Below, in pieces: positions 24,801 through 38,300 of a stretch of 64,000 nt of DNA. Each line of letters starts with the position of its first letter. The first letter of the stretch is position 1. The stretch is from Erpobdella octoculata (lineage: Eukaryota; Annelida; Clitellata; Hirudinida; Erpobdellidae), in assembly GCA_963978895.1 (NCBI GenBank), contig OZ022241.1, forward strand, positions 6,199,799-6,263,798, given 5' to 3'. A program made the translations under genes and the position numbers. The notes under the pieces were generated by a model. It was not told where the DNA came from and did no database searches. It was given only the letters and a program-made list of their open reading frames with translations.

Positions 24801-27326
24801 GTTGGTGAATAACCGACTCCGCTTAATATAATTAATCAATAAGTGAATTTTTTTTGTTTTTTGAACTTAATTGCGTTTAAAAAATATTATATTTTGTATT
24901 ATTAAAATTTGTTCCTGTTGTATTGTCAGAATTAGCCAAAATCAAGGTCTTGCTGATGCAACACATCTTATTGCGCGTTTAATATTATAATTTAGTTGTT
25001 GCTAGCTGAATTTTCTAAATTTAGCTTATTCATAATCTGCGCAGCTGCGTTTTTTGTTTTGTCAATAATCCACCCATTTCTATTTTATTATTCTGTTTAA
25101 ACAATATTTGTTTTTCTAATTATCATAGTAACTGGTTAAAATTTCAGACAATCGTTATGTAATATCTCAAATGACGAATTAATTAGGACATGAAAGCCTT
25201 CAATTGCGTCGTCGGTCCGATTGCTTCTCTGTTTTTAAAAGCTGTCCTTTATGACCTGTCACGTATGTACCCATATAAACCTACATGTTGAAAAACAGGG
25301 AAACTAATATTTCTTAGTCATAATATTTTTTAATCTTTATTAAAAAAGATCAACTTGTAAAAAATAACAAAAACTATAAAATCAAAGGAACATTTTGCCG
25401 ATGAATGAACCTTGCAGAACATTTTTTAGATATATTTGTGTCGCCATGGTGCTTTTGTTTCTGTTTTCATTCTTAATCAATAAAAGCGAGAACATGAAAT
25501 AGAAACTTCCCGCATTGAGTCTCTTATTTAATCGACAAAGTTGGCCGATTTTTGGCCTTTGTGATGTTCCACTAGTTATTGCAAAAGTATTATTTTTTAA
25601 ATGTGACATAGTATCTTATCAAGTAGGTAGTTACTTAGTATATTGTAACTGTATTACTTTATGTGCAAACCACACAGTTTTTAAAGTTTTACATGGATTT
25701 TCACGTCTCAACGCTGAGGATCCTTTACAGAATGCAGGTAAATCATGATAATCGTATATGCTGTTGAAGTTTGAAGAATGTAGAACTTGCATAAAAACCT
25801 TTGCCGTTTGAGCAACTTCTCTAGGCTATAAGCAAGCAGTATAAACGTAAGGGCATAAGCAGAACAGCTTTCCTGATCAGTGACATAATATCTCGTGAAT
25901 CAGGACCACTTCAACTCTGAATGGTGATGAGATTGGCGAGATAAACATAAAATGGTCCAAACTAAACCAGGAAGTTGAGAGCACGTTCGCTGGTATTGCT
26001 CTCCATGCTACTTTTTTTTACTTAGAAACAGCCAATTCAATAAGTGAGACGCTTTTTGTCAGGTTGTTGACACCCTATTTTCATGTCACGTTCCGTCAGA
26101 CTCCTTTCTTATATATGACGACACAGACGATGAACATGCCATGAGCTGATATAGTTCTAAATATCACGGAATGTATCTGAACACAGACATTGAACAAGAT
26201 CATAAGGAGGAAAACGATCAGCCGTATTAAAGCCAGGAATGAAATTTTAGTGACGTCACATATCTTGGCACCGTACTACGTCATCAGAAAAAATGTAAAG
26301 GTCATAATATTGGGAGGTCGCATTTTGGGAATTACCCTCAGTGCCAGTAGCCTCAGGATCAGCTCGTGAATAAGTGTGGGATGACACTGCTTAACTTAAC
26401 TGCCGCAGCAATTGTGAAATTATGAGGTGTTAAACCGTTAAATAGAACCTTGCAATGGTCTGGCCCTGGCCAGGAAATAAGTTATCAAAACGGAAAAAAT
26501 GAACATTAACAACGGGCAAAAATCCCAATTTATTACCATGCGCGTAGTCAGGAATTTCTGACGGGAAGACATTTTTGCAAGAAAAGATAATTTAGCAGAG
26601 ATATCACCACCTTCTAATGATAATATCTGGGCGTTTAAAGAACATTTTAGAACGGAAAACGTTTTTTGCTAAAGTTGCAAATGTTCATTTTAAGAATATT
26701 ATACTTACTTTTTAGGCGCGTTTCTAACTAACGTTTCTTGATATCACTTCAGTCCGCACTTTTAAGCAACTTAATTTAAAAATTAAAACATGCTAATACG
26801 TACCAAGAAACTTTGTAAAGAATTCAATCGTAAAGCGATAAGATAAATCATTGTCGTTTGCAATCGCAAGCTTAAAATTTATCAAAAAAGTCAAGTTATA
26901 CCCTATAAGACGAAAAAAGATAGAAACTAAGAATGAAATACCCACATCTGGTTTTATATAAAAACCGATTAGTACATTCTGGAAATAAAGAGACATTGTA
27001 GTGTTTGATGGAGTTATTTTGGCTCGGGGATCAAATTTTATCGGCCCGAGTTCTGCTCTCACGCTCACTGACGCTCAGGTGAGAGATGAAAATAAGATTG
27101 ACAAATAGGTCCAAACTGAACCAGGAAGTTGAGAGCACGTTTGCTGGTATTGCTCTCCATGCTACTTTGCATGTAACGTATGAAAACTACAGGTCGTTGA
27201 GGAGTTATATTTTATTATACTGATCATATGAGGGTGCGCATTTCCCTGACCTTGCTGGTGCCATGAGTTGAAAACGAGAAAATTTAAGATGTATTAGGCG
27301 AGTTAAAACATACCTCAGAAGCAGGT
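24800..27326. other. Intergenic, no gene recognised
   Basis: This is AT-rich sequence with several unsupported short frames. One near-identical direct repeat of about 60 bases (25954-26014 and 27118-27178) contains 'gaagttgagagcacgtt' and 'gctggtattgctctccatgc'. The 77-codon frame at 25515-25748 has no recognisable homologue. Confidence 0.6.
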
Positions 27327-27334
27327 GGTGGGGG

Positions 27335-28302
<968 letters not shown>

Positions 28303-30822
28303 GGTGGGGGAACCAATAACTCAGTGATCTACCGCAAAGATAAAAACGCAAAAAAAATGTTTTTTGATAGTTCTAAAAACGATATTCTTTGTTTTAGATT
28401 TGTTAATTGCATTGATTTTATGTTTAGGTTTTTGTTTGAATAAATTCATACAGACTATATAGCTTACATTAAAGACAATACTCAAATTATTTTTTTTCAT
28501 CTACTGATAGTTCATATATAACTGGCAAAAAAAACTAATGTGCCTGCGGAAGTGCGTAACATAGGCAAATAGTGTTGGAAAAAGTGCCCACAGCCCCTCG
28601 TCTTGACCTCGATACCTTTTTCATCAGCTAAAAAAGTGTCGAAATTTTTTGACGGGGGAGACATTCATTCATGTCACCTTCTGGCTACGCACCTGTTCAG
28701 TACCTACGGGTCAGGCTACGCCACTGAGATTTGCCCATAAAACATAAAATAAATAACAGATTTGTTAAAAAAAAATTGCTCAAAACCCTCTTTAAACTGT
28801 GTAACGCAATTTTAATTTTGATACGTAATAATCCCTCTATGTTTGTATACATAGGCACTATTGGCCTAAGGCCTAAGATAAGTCTTGTGACCATAACACG
28901 TAAAATAAAAAGCAATTTTTTTAAACCCTCCCGTTATCTTTTTTCCTCCATGCCAAACTTTGTTCAAATTGGTCCAGCGGTTTGGATCACGACATGGACA
29001 TTTTAACCGAATTAATTTTTTGTGTACAATTTTGGAGAGACTGAATAACGAGAAAAGGTTCAAAATTGAGTAAATAGGCTATGTCTTAACGATGCACTTT
29101 TTTATATTGACCTTGTGCATAATAAATATTAAAAATAGTGCCGAACTAATATAAGCACTGTACAAAATGTCTTTTATACACATATTCTTTTATACCGATT
29201 TTGAAAGGGTCGATAATGATTATGAAACGTTATAACTATTACCAAGGCAGTGGGCGCCGTTAGCCGGGGCAATAAGCGGTAAAATTGCTACTGAGCCGGC
29301 GCTTTTGCCAAAACAATTGATTCTCCGATCAATTGATAAAGATGTACATATTTTCTAAAGGGTTAGGGTAGGAATAGGGTTTAATTTTAATATGGGACTG
29401 CCGGCGCAGTAGCATTTTACCGATTATTTCCACGGCAAACCGCGGAGCAATAGCAGCGACCTTATGACGTTTCATAATATATAGATGATCGGTAAAAGGG
29501 ACGATTTAATCGACCGATATACCGATTATACACTATAGACGCCTGCTTAGAAAGCACGGTGTAAACAGCTACCACCGCAATAGATTGTTTTGTTTTGATG
29601 TGTGTGACTATGACTCACAAATGCGTTCATGAGCAAAAATTGCTTGATAACGTCGGAAAAAGCTATATTATTTTAATGTTGTAAATTTCCAAGCGGCAGC
29701 TCGAGACACAAAAGCACTATAGTTAGATTAACACATAAAACCATGCTATTATAGGTATATGAGATATTTCACCAAGAGTGGTTCGCGCTCTCTCATTCCA
29801 TAACATCCAAGGTTTCTTTAACAGTCTTTTCCACTCCAGATATTTTTTAGCTTACTGGAATTCTGTTTTCGTATTTGCAAAACCTTGAAGACACGAATGG
29901 CCATTTGCTTAGACGTAATAATTAATTAACTGAAAAGTCGTGATGATTGATTTTATTGGACAATAACGTCATACAGCACATTTATCGTCGATAGATTTAA
30001 AAACTTTTTACGATAGTATAGATCTGTTTGTTCGTGTTTGTGTCTGCTTGTTTTTACGCGTATACACCCCTGTGCCGGTCTGTGTGTGTTCTACTTCTAC
30101 TATTACAAGCACTGTGAAAGTGTGCTTATGATGATTAACAGGCTAACAGTGTGGTACCGATCAGCTGTTTTCAACATTCTTCGCGTACAAATACAAATAG
30201 CCCGGCTCGTTTGGCTGCGTGATAGGTTATATTTTGGTTATCATCGGCTAAGATCGACCTCGTTCTACTTGTTCACTTTGTTTTTTTTTTTTTTTATAGG
30301 AAAGTAGATGAGATTCGTGAATCGAGAGACCTGATGTAGTCTTACCGATTGTAACACAATTGGAACCAATTTATTACAATAACAATTATAAGAGCAATTC
30401 AGTAACCCTGACGGCTTAATGAAGGTTTTTGTCGATTTGAACATGAAACGATCATTATAGTTATATGTGCTAGTTGATCATATTTTATTCTACGAAAAGG
30501 CCGTGAGATGGATTTCCATCACACAATAGAATACTCACAATAGAATAGATTGTGGTCTTCTTTCGCTTCGCAACTATCTCAAGAATTAGGTTGAAATGTA
30601 TGTAAGCCATATGAAAGAAAATTTAGGCCCAGAGCAGAAAGGAATAAAATGAACTTAGAATAGATTATAGAATAAACGTTAGAGACCGTTAATGTTTAGT
30701 TTAGTTTTAGTAGGCGCAGATCCGAAGCTAAAAGCAGATTACTAAATGCTTCGACATATTGGAGATTATTTTTCGCAAAATCCATTTTCTCTGCAGAACA
30801 GTTCAATATTTAATTATTTAAC
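28303..30822. other. Intergenic with repeat fragments
   Basis: A second hAT-like terminus (reverse complement CAGTGGCGTAGCCTGACC) ends near 28727. The 'gttcaaattggtccagcggttt' type motif near 28960-28985 is common in invertebrate transposons. A hairpin element lies at 29219-29479. The last 800 bases upstream of the BTBD17-like start show no clear core promoter. Confidence 0.45.
29219..29479. mobile_element. MITE-like imperfect palindrome
   Basis: The left arm TTATGAAACGTTATAA pairs with the right-end TTATGACGTTTCATAA. Inner blocks 'gcggtaaaattgctactgag' and 'gcagtagcattttaccgatt' are also complementary in order. The overall length is about 260 bases with no coding content. Confidence 0.6.
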
Positions 30823-33800
30823 ATGTCGACCGAAAATGTCGACCAATCGGGATCTCCTCGCTGTTCCGATGATAACAAAGAGGAGGTGAGTGGACGTTTG
30901 GAGTGGTTTTTGTGTCTGTGTTGGTGCATGTTGAGCATGTACGTGTGGAATTATATCCGTGTGAGATGGTTCTATTCAAATCTATTCTATAAGTCATAAG
31001 TTCAATTCTCAAATCGCGTAATTACATTATATGAAAATTTCATTTTTAATTGTATCAGAGTTTGAGTAACTCAGAGAAGTAAATTACTTAAAGCAAAAAT
31101 AAGTAATGCTAGCATTGAGTATGTTCTTCTTGTTTCATATATTAATATGGATAATTTCTGAATTGCTTAATAAATCTGAAAGATCCTTCTTTTTACCTAC
31201 TTCTTATCTGACCCATGTGGTGTACTTTTCTTGTCTGCAAATCAAAAGCTTATTATTTAAAAGAATTTAATTTAATGTAATATTTAAAATTTACACATTT
31301 TTAGCATTCATGAATTGAATTAAAACAATTTTGTAAAATATTTCAATTTAAATAATAATGAAAAAAGTATGTTAACTTGCTTTGTTTATTTTATACTAAG
31401 TGGGCTTCTAAAACTTATTTTCAACATATGGATTCTAATGTTCTTGTTATTACAATTAGTGTGATCTCCACTGAAATGGCTGTATGTAAAAAAATACCAA
31501 AGTATTGCATTTCAAAGTATTGAAGTATTTCATTTCGCTGATCATAATTTAATCATGCTTCTTTCCCCCTTTCTCTATTCATTCTTGGGATCGGCTCACA
31601 TTAATCATATATCAAATCTATAATGTTTATAATTATAACAATAAACAGGTAGACGATTTGGGCCAGTTGGAAAGTGGAAATGCAGCACCAACATCAACAA
31701 CATCGAAACTGGCAATAGCACCATCTCTGCCAAAGCCATCATCCAGTTCAGGGAACTCTCAGATCGAGCCTAGAAAATCTCAGGAAATTGTGGACCAAGG
31801 AAGAGAGGAAGGTCAGAGAGTACACATCTGTTTTTGAGCTTTAGAATCCATTCTTAAGAACCTATGCTGCCTCACTAGTTTCACATTAATTGAGATATGA
31901 TGATTTTTTTTCTTTGTGATAATCATCATCCTAATCAATTTTTAAAATATAATATAATGTATTGTAATGTAATGTAGTGCAATATAATGTAATGTAATAT
32001 AAACTTAGTGGAAGTAGATTGTATTAAGTTGAAAAATGTCATTGGAAGAATGTACAGAATTTATTCTTTAGCATTCTAATATATGCTAATATGTTGAAAT
32101 TTTTAGAGATCATTTAGCAACTGCTCATTAAAATAACGGATTCAGTTTCATGGTTTTGGTTTCTGTAACACTAAGTTATTATTCATTCCTATTTGACTAA
32201 TTATTTTGCAGGTGCTCAATTGTTGAGAGATGTTCCAAGCTTCGTGGCGAGCATCTCTCAGTTTTACAACAATGAGTCTCTTAGCGACGTCATCATTAGG
32301 GTCGGATCTACCATTTACAGAGCCCACAAGTTCGTCCTTGCCAAGTCCAGCCGTGTCTTTCGAACGATGCTTTACGGAGAGGGGTGGAGTTTGAGCAAGT
32401 TTGGAGGTTCAGATAAAGATGGTGTCAGAGAGAGAGTTCGTTCCCCTTCCGGAAGAAATGCAGTTGAGCTGGAACTTGAAGAAACTCCAGAGTGCCAGGC
32501 TGTATTTGACAAGTTTCTTCGGTTTCTTTATTCCGCCGAAGTTGCCATTTGCAGTTCGACGGCCATCGGAATTTTGTGCTTGGCCGACAAGTATGACGTT
32601 ACGTCTCTCAAGGATCTCTGTGTTTTTTACATGATCGAATGGGCGAAAAGCCCCAGAGTCCACAATGCCCTGGCCTGGTACAACTGGGCTAAGCTGATCA
32701 GTCTTGATTCTCTCTTAAAGCAGTGCACTAAAACTATAGCCTGGAACTTTACTGAAGTGGTGTCCAGTGAAGAATGGACAAGAATGGATGTTGATTTTCT
32801 AGTTGATTTTCTTAGCAGTTCAGAAATTGTTGTTTCGAAAGAATATGTTCTTTATGAAGCCACCGTCACCTGGCTCCTTGCCAAACCAAATCGGGATAAC
32901 CTAGACAAGTATGCCTCCATGCTACTGCCTCTTATTCGTTTTCCACAGCTTCAGGTTTCACAGCTGTATCAGCTGGAATACAGCCAGCTATACTCAATGC
33001 CAGAATGCTCTCGACTTCTTTCCGAACTGGCGTCCAAGGCTTACAGGTTCAGGGCTGTTTGCCCCACGCAGGCTCACCTTGGTGTATGTTTCAATGAGGA
33101 ATTTTACTCTCCCAGGGATTACGTCTACCTCACGGTCGACACGGTTCGCATTCAAAATACTCTCAGGTTTGGAATACAAGCGGATGTCAAAGCGGCAAGA
33201 AGTCCAGTGCCATGTGAGGTCCGAGAAGCAGACTGGAAGATCACTTACAGAAAGCAAGGAGAGGTAATGTGCCTTGATGTTCACAGTTTTTTTGCAATAA
33301 CTTTATATCCTGCACACTTTTGCACTCATTTGGACTCAGGCTTATAGAGTTCAGACCCCTGGATAATCTTGTAATTTTTGTAAAAATTATATTCAAAAGA
33401 AATCAGAGTTTGTCATTGTCATTAAATCGAGATTTGTAAAAGTAACTAACTTAGCATTGAAAAATTTGATTTAAAAATGATGGAGACGATGATGATTAAT
33501 GCATTTTCTAATAAGAAACAGCTTGACTTTGATGTAGACAATTAAGATTTAGTCTTGATTTTAATCATCGCTGAATGTGTTTTAATTATTTGATACCCAT
33601 TTATGAGAAATTGTATTGACATTTAGAAATTAAGCCTTAGTCAAATAGAAATGTAGTTGATTTTGTAGATTAAAATTATAAATGTAAAGAATTGCATCGA
33701 AGAAAGATGTATTCAAGAAAAGATGTTATTTGAAAACATTCGTAACTCGTAATCAGCTGTTACAAGGCTAATTTTCTTTACGTCTCACAATAAACAAGTT

Positions 33801-34055
33801 ATATTTTTTCATTCCTGCTACACTACACAGGTGTGGTCTCTACAGCTGTACTGTACCGACGCGGCTCTTCTTAACGGGGAAGCCCACATACAGCCGACAA
33901 TCATCATCTACAACGACGTCGATCGGGTCCTGCAAGTTCACAGGGAAGATACAAAAATCTTTGTCAGGGGAAGTACAGTTTCTATCCAGCTGACCATTTT
34001 TCAACCGGAGCTGGCAAAGAGTATGGGCGTTCTTCTCAAACCCATGGCTTTCTGA
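30823..34055 (+). CDS. BTBD17: BTB/BACK-domain protein, BTBD17-like
   Basis: Four exons close in phase to 500 residues: 30823-30885, 31649-31811, 32212-33263 and 33831-34055. Residues 1-75 are Ser/Pro-rich low complexity without a signal peptide, unlike human BTBD17. A BTB/POZ fold occupies about 98-205 (ESLSDVIIRVGSTIYRAHKF, then CQAVFDKFLRFLYSAEVAI and LADKYDVTSLKDLCVFYM). A BACK domain follows at about 215-310 (ALAWYNWA, WNFTEVVSSEEWTRM, LVDFLSSSEIVVSKEYVLYE, LLPLIRFPQL). The C-terminal beta-rich region ends in QLTIFQPELAKSMGVLLKPM. The architecture and the block WNxxxVxxSxEW fit BTBD17 best; other BTB-BACK proteins are less similar in the C-terminal third. The molecular role of the family is poorly defined. 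The long open frame starting at 32193 uses intron sequence and is not the true N-terminus. Confidence 0.85.
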
Positions 34056-35326
34056 TGAGAAGAATGCTGACGATGGTTCAGTAGTGTTTCGGGTTCGTCC
34101 TTCCTTGTTGTCATTGATCGATTAACCGAAAGAAGACGTTGTATAGCATGTAAAGCCATGAATTTTAAAAAATTATCGTTTATACTATTCAACTGTGATG
34201 TTCTGTCAGAATGTACATTAATTGTAGCAAGAAAATATATTATTTGTATCAATTAGCTGATGTAGTCACTTCTTTTGTATCACTTCAATTTGCAGAACTC
34301 AGAATGATTAAAGTGACATCTCATTATATAGATCTTTTCTTTTGGTCATATTTTTTTAAGTCTCATTGTATTACTGGCAACTGTGAATGGGTAGTCTGAT
34401 ATTTTCAATTTCAAGGATTACTATGGAGTTTATGTATTTCGATTTTTGTAATTCTTTATGAATTCAGGTTTACAATTCCTTACTGTGAAGTTCATGTAAT
34501 AATCTAAGTTTGTAAATAACCTCCGGGCTAAGACCAATTATCAGCTACCTACCTCGATGAGTTTTAGATGTATTACGACAACGAAAAACCAGCTGACGAT
34601 TCAACATTAAGGAAAAGACTTTGGGAGTTAAAATTTTGGTTTTAGTGTAACAATTCGGTCGTCAACGTGACAACCTAGTCTTTCGATTTGTGTTCATTTC
34701 ATTTTTTATTATTGTTTTTTCATTAGTTAATTTTTGCTGTGGTAAACTTATCTACGTAGTTATTACTGTGCATTTAACTCGAACTTCTCTACTCAATTTC
34801 AATAGCAAATGTCTATCGATTGGGGTTTTTTAGTTTGGCATACACTTGATAGTTTAGTTCCATTCACTCTTGCCACGGCTAAACTCATCACACTGACATA
34901 AATATGTGCTCCTGCTTAGTCGTTTTCATCAGATTAATTTGTTCTTACTCCAAGCCAGGGTATATTAATGCAGAAATAAAATTATATTTGAATTCATTTT
35001 CATATGACAAAATAGAATTATTCAAGAAATTTTTAGAGTTTGACTTAATTTGTTTTCGCGTGAGTCGGTGCGCTTCGAGGCCTTTAAAGAAAGCGGAAAA
35101 TCTAAAAGAATTAATATGAGAACAAGTTTCTAACTTAATCAACAAATATACAAATTTTTGGACACGGAAGAAATATAAAAACTTGTCGGCTACATTATGT
35201 AGCGTCTTTGGACTGCTTATGTTTATTAAAAATGGCTTCTGGCGTTGTAAACATTTCGCCTGCTAGTAGAGGTAGCACATAAACCGACGGCGTTTGAATT
35301 AACAGTAGTTTTTCTTTCAGTGAGCG
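34056..35326. other. Intergenic and 5' region of SLC7 gene A
   Basis: No gene is recognised. A polypyrimidine/AG acceptor (tttctttcag) ends six bases before the ATG of SLC7 gene A, which suggests a 5'UTR intron. Short frames here have no homology. Confidence 0.5.
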
Positions 35327-38300
35327 ATGGTGTCTTTAAAAAAAGTACGCAAGAAAGTTGTTGCTTTCGAGACACTAGAAACGAAAGAAAGTATTTTTAT
35401 TTCGAATGCTTCACTTGCACGAAGTTTGAACCTCTTCCAGGGGGTTTCAATAGTAATCGGCATACTTGTCGGCGCCGGAATATACATAGCACCTCAGGAA
35501 GTTCTAAGCCACGTCAAGTCACCAGGTCTTTCTCTTGTGTTCTGGGCTCTTGCAGGTCTGTTCTCTATTCTCGGTGCTTTCTGTTATGCCGAGATCGGAG
35601 TACGGTATCCTGTTGCTGGTGAAAAATATGCGTATTTACAAACTCTCTACGGTTCATTTTATGCTTTTGTGTTTATATGGCAGTGCCTTCTGCTTCTACG
35701 TCCTGGAAGCAACGCCATTAGAGCTCTAACGATCGGGCGTTACCTTCTCAAACCATTTTTTCTCGACTGCGAAGTTCCGCGACCAGCCATCTTACTTATC
35801 TCATCTGTATTTGCTTGTTAGGAGTTTGATGGGTTTACATTTTTTAATATTATTTATAGCACCTACATAATTAATGTGGCCGTAACTGGTTTGAATTTCG
35901 TGCAGTGTCAATATGTCTTCTCAATTCAGTCAGCGTGAAACTGGCTGCCAAATGTCAAGGGTTCATGGTATTTATAACTCTTAGTACGTTACTCTTGTTA
36001 TCTGGAATAGGAATTCACAAGTTATTCACCTGTTAGTGTTTAATGAATAAACGGGTAAAAACTTAATAAATGTACTAAAATAATGTTGTTGACTATAATA
36101 CGTAGATGATAATTTGGAAGTAATAGAACAGATGTTCGACGGCTCATCGACCAATTTAGGAGATCTTTTGCTGGGCTTTTATTCCGCAGTCTTCGCTCTT
36201 TATGGATGGTAATGGTGATTTTTATGGTTTTACGAAGAAAATTATACGAGGAAATCCGAGGGATGTGGGGCTTGGTTTTTTAAACGTTTTTTTAACCAAC
36301 TTTTGTTTTTGTGACTTTAAATCCCTTTTCACAAAGTCTCAAAACAATTTTTATACCATGGCTGGAATGACGTTTTTTAAAACTATTATTATCCTTGTAA
36401 ATGCATAATAATTTTTCTTCTTTCAAATTTTTTTTAGGTCTGCCTTGAATTTTCTGGTAGAAGAGCTCAAAGACCCGTATAAGTAGGCATCACGCGGAAT
36501 TATATATTTAATCTTTTATGTTTATTTTTAATTAAAAAAGTAAAATTAGGAAGCATCAGGTGCAACTGATGACTCGTCAGAGCTATGATTAGCCGAAGGA
36601 CTAATCAGTTGTAGGTAGGATGATCAGTTTAGGAACAATTGCATTTTTTCAGAACATTACCCAGAGCTATTCTCATCAGCATTATAACTGTCAGCACCTT
36701 GTTCGTTCTAGTCAATCTCTCTTATTTTCTTGTTCTTGGAAAAGACGGCGTCTTAAAATCTGAGGCGGTGGCCATTGTAAGTCGAAAGGTTTTTTTTTAT
36801 TAATAACGGTTTCTATAATTTTTATTTAATTTGCCAGTGCATTCTGTTTTTTTCTCTCAATAAATAACCTGTAAATGCTAATTTTATTGTTTAATCAATT
36901 GAGTTAAAGTTTCACAAATACTCAATTACTGCTATCATGATGAGCATTTCTAACAAAAAAGTTATTTTAAATTTTAACCAGAGTGTAGCAGTGAAGACAT
37001 TTGGCAATGTTGGAATGATTATGTCTGTAGTCATAGCTACAACTGCATGTTCAGGATTCAATTCTGGAATCCTCGTTGGGTCTCGGTAGGTTCTGGTTCT
37101 ATTCTAGACTTGGAATGAAGATTGGGAGCTTGTATTGTGCAAAGAGGGGTTGGTGTATTGTAGGCTGATTTGGTTTGAGCACCGATACAAGAGCACTTAC
37201 TTTATATTTGCACATTGATTTTAACCTAAACCAGTAATTACAATAAAAAAATCAACTTATTTGAATGATATTAACTTGAAAAACAATTTTATAATCAGAT
37301 TTTTCTATCTTTGGTCACATACATCATCTTACTCTTACAGTTTTGGCATCATTACAAGCCAGGCCTAAGAATACGTCTGTATCTTTGCTTGTGGCAAATC
37401 GCCTCTGGGCTTTAGTAAAAGCCAAAGACCCTATAGACATTTGTATGACTGATTGAATTTACTTTTTTTAAATTTGTTTTTGTGTTTGTTTCTGTTCCTA
37501 CCCTAAAAGCTTGATTTTGAATAAGTATCCTAGATTTCTGCACTTCTAGCTTGGCTCTCGCCGGCGCCAGGAATGGTCATTTGCCGTGGATCATGTCTCT
37601 GATCAGCATCAAATTTGTCACTCCAGTTGCTTCCATTATATTCCAGGTGTAAAATAACTTTTTAGTTTGCGCGGTAATGTTGAAATTGCAAAGTGACTTT
37701 GTTTAATTTAAAACTCTGATCGTATTACTATGATTAATAATGATCGTGTTCATATGATTGATCAATTGCAAAAGTGTATCGTTACCCTTGTGTACGTGTG
37801 GGCCATGGACATATCGGAAATTCTGAGCAGTGTTATGTTCTCCTATTTCGTCTTTGACTTTCTGGTTGTCGTGGGCTACATCGCCGTCCGTTTAAAAGAT
37901 ACGTCGTCATCGGGAGTCCAGATTAAAGTAAATTCAATTTTATGGTATACTCTTTGACTCGTTATTGCATATTGATCAATTAATAGTTTTATTGTTTCCC
38001 AGCAAAAAATTATAATATAACTAAAAGAGCTGCGAATGGATGAGCCAGGAACTTCGACTGGGTATCAAAGTAGAATTTAGTCTAGCTTTTAACTTTGAGG
38101 GGTGTTGGCATTACTTTGTTGGGTAAATAGGTGAAGAAGTTCAGTCAATAAGCGAATGTCTCTAAGCATGAGGCTACTGCCTCAGTAAGCAGAGGCGTCA
38201 CTTTGTGGGACGCGGACCACACTGGGTGACATCATCACATGGGGTGACGCTAAAATGCAAAATATTACTATCTATTAATGTATTCTATGTTACTATACAA

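Noticed and set aside
25382..25748. Two opposing frames of 75 and 77 codons
   Set aside because: No recognisable domain, no neighbours in phase, and opposite-strand overlap.
34001..34252. 83-codon minus-strand frame over the BTBD17-like 3' end
   Set aside because: Antisense shadow of the last exon.
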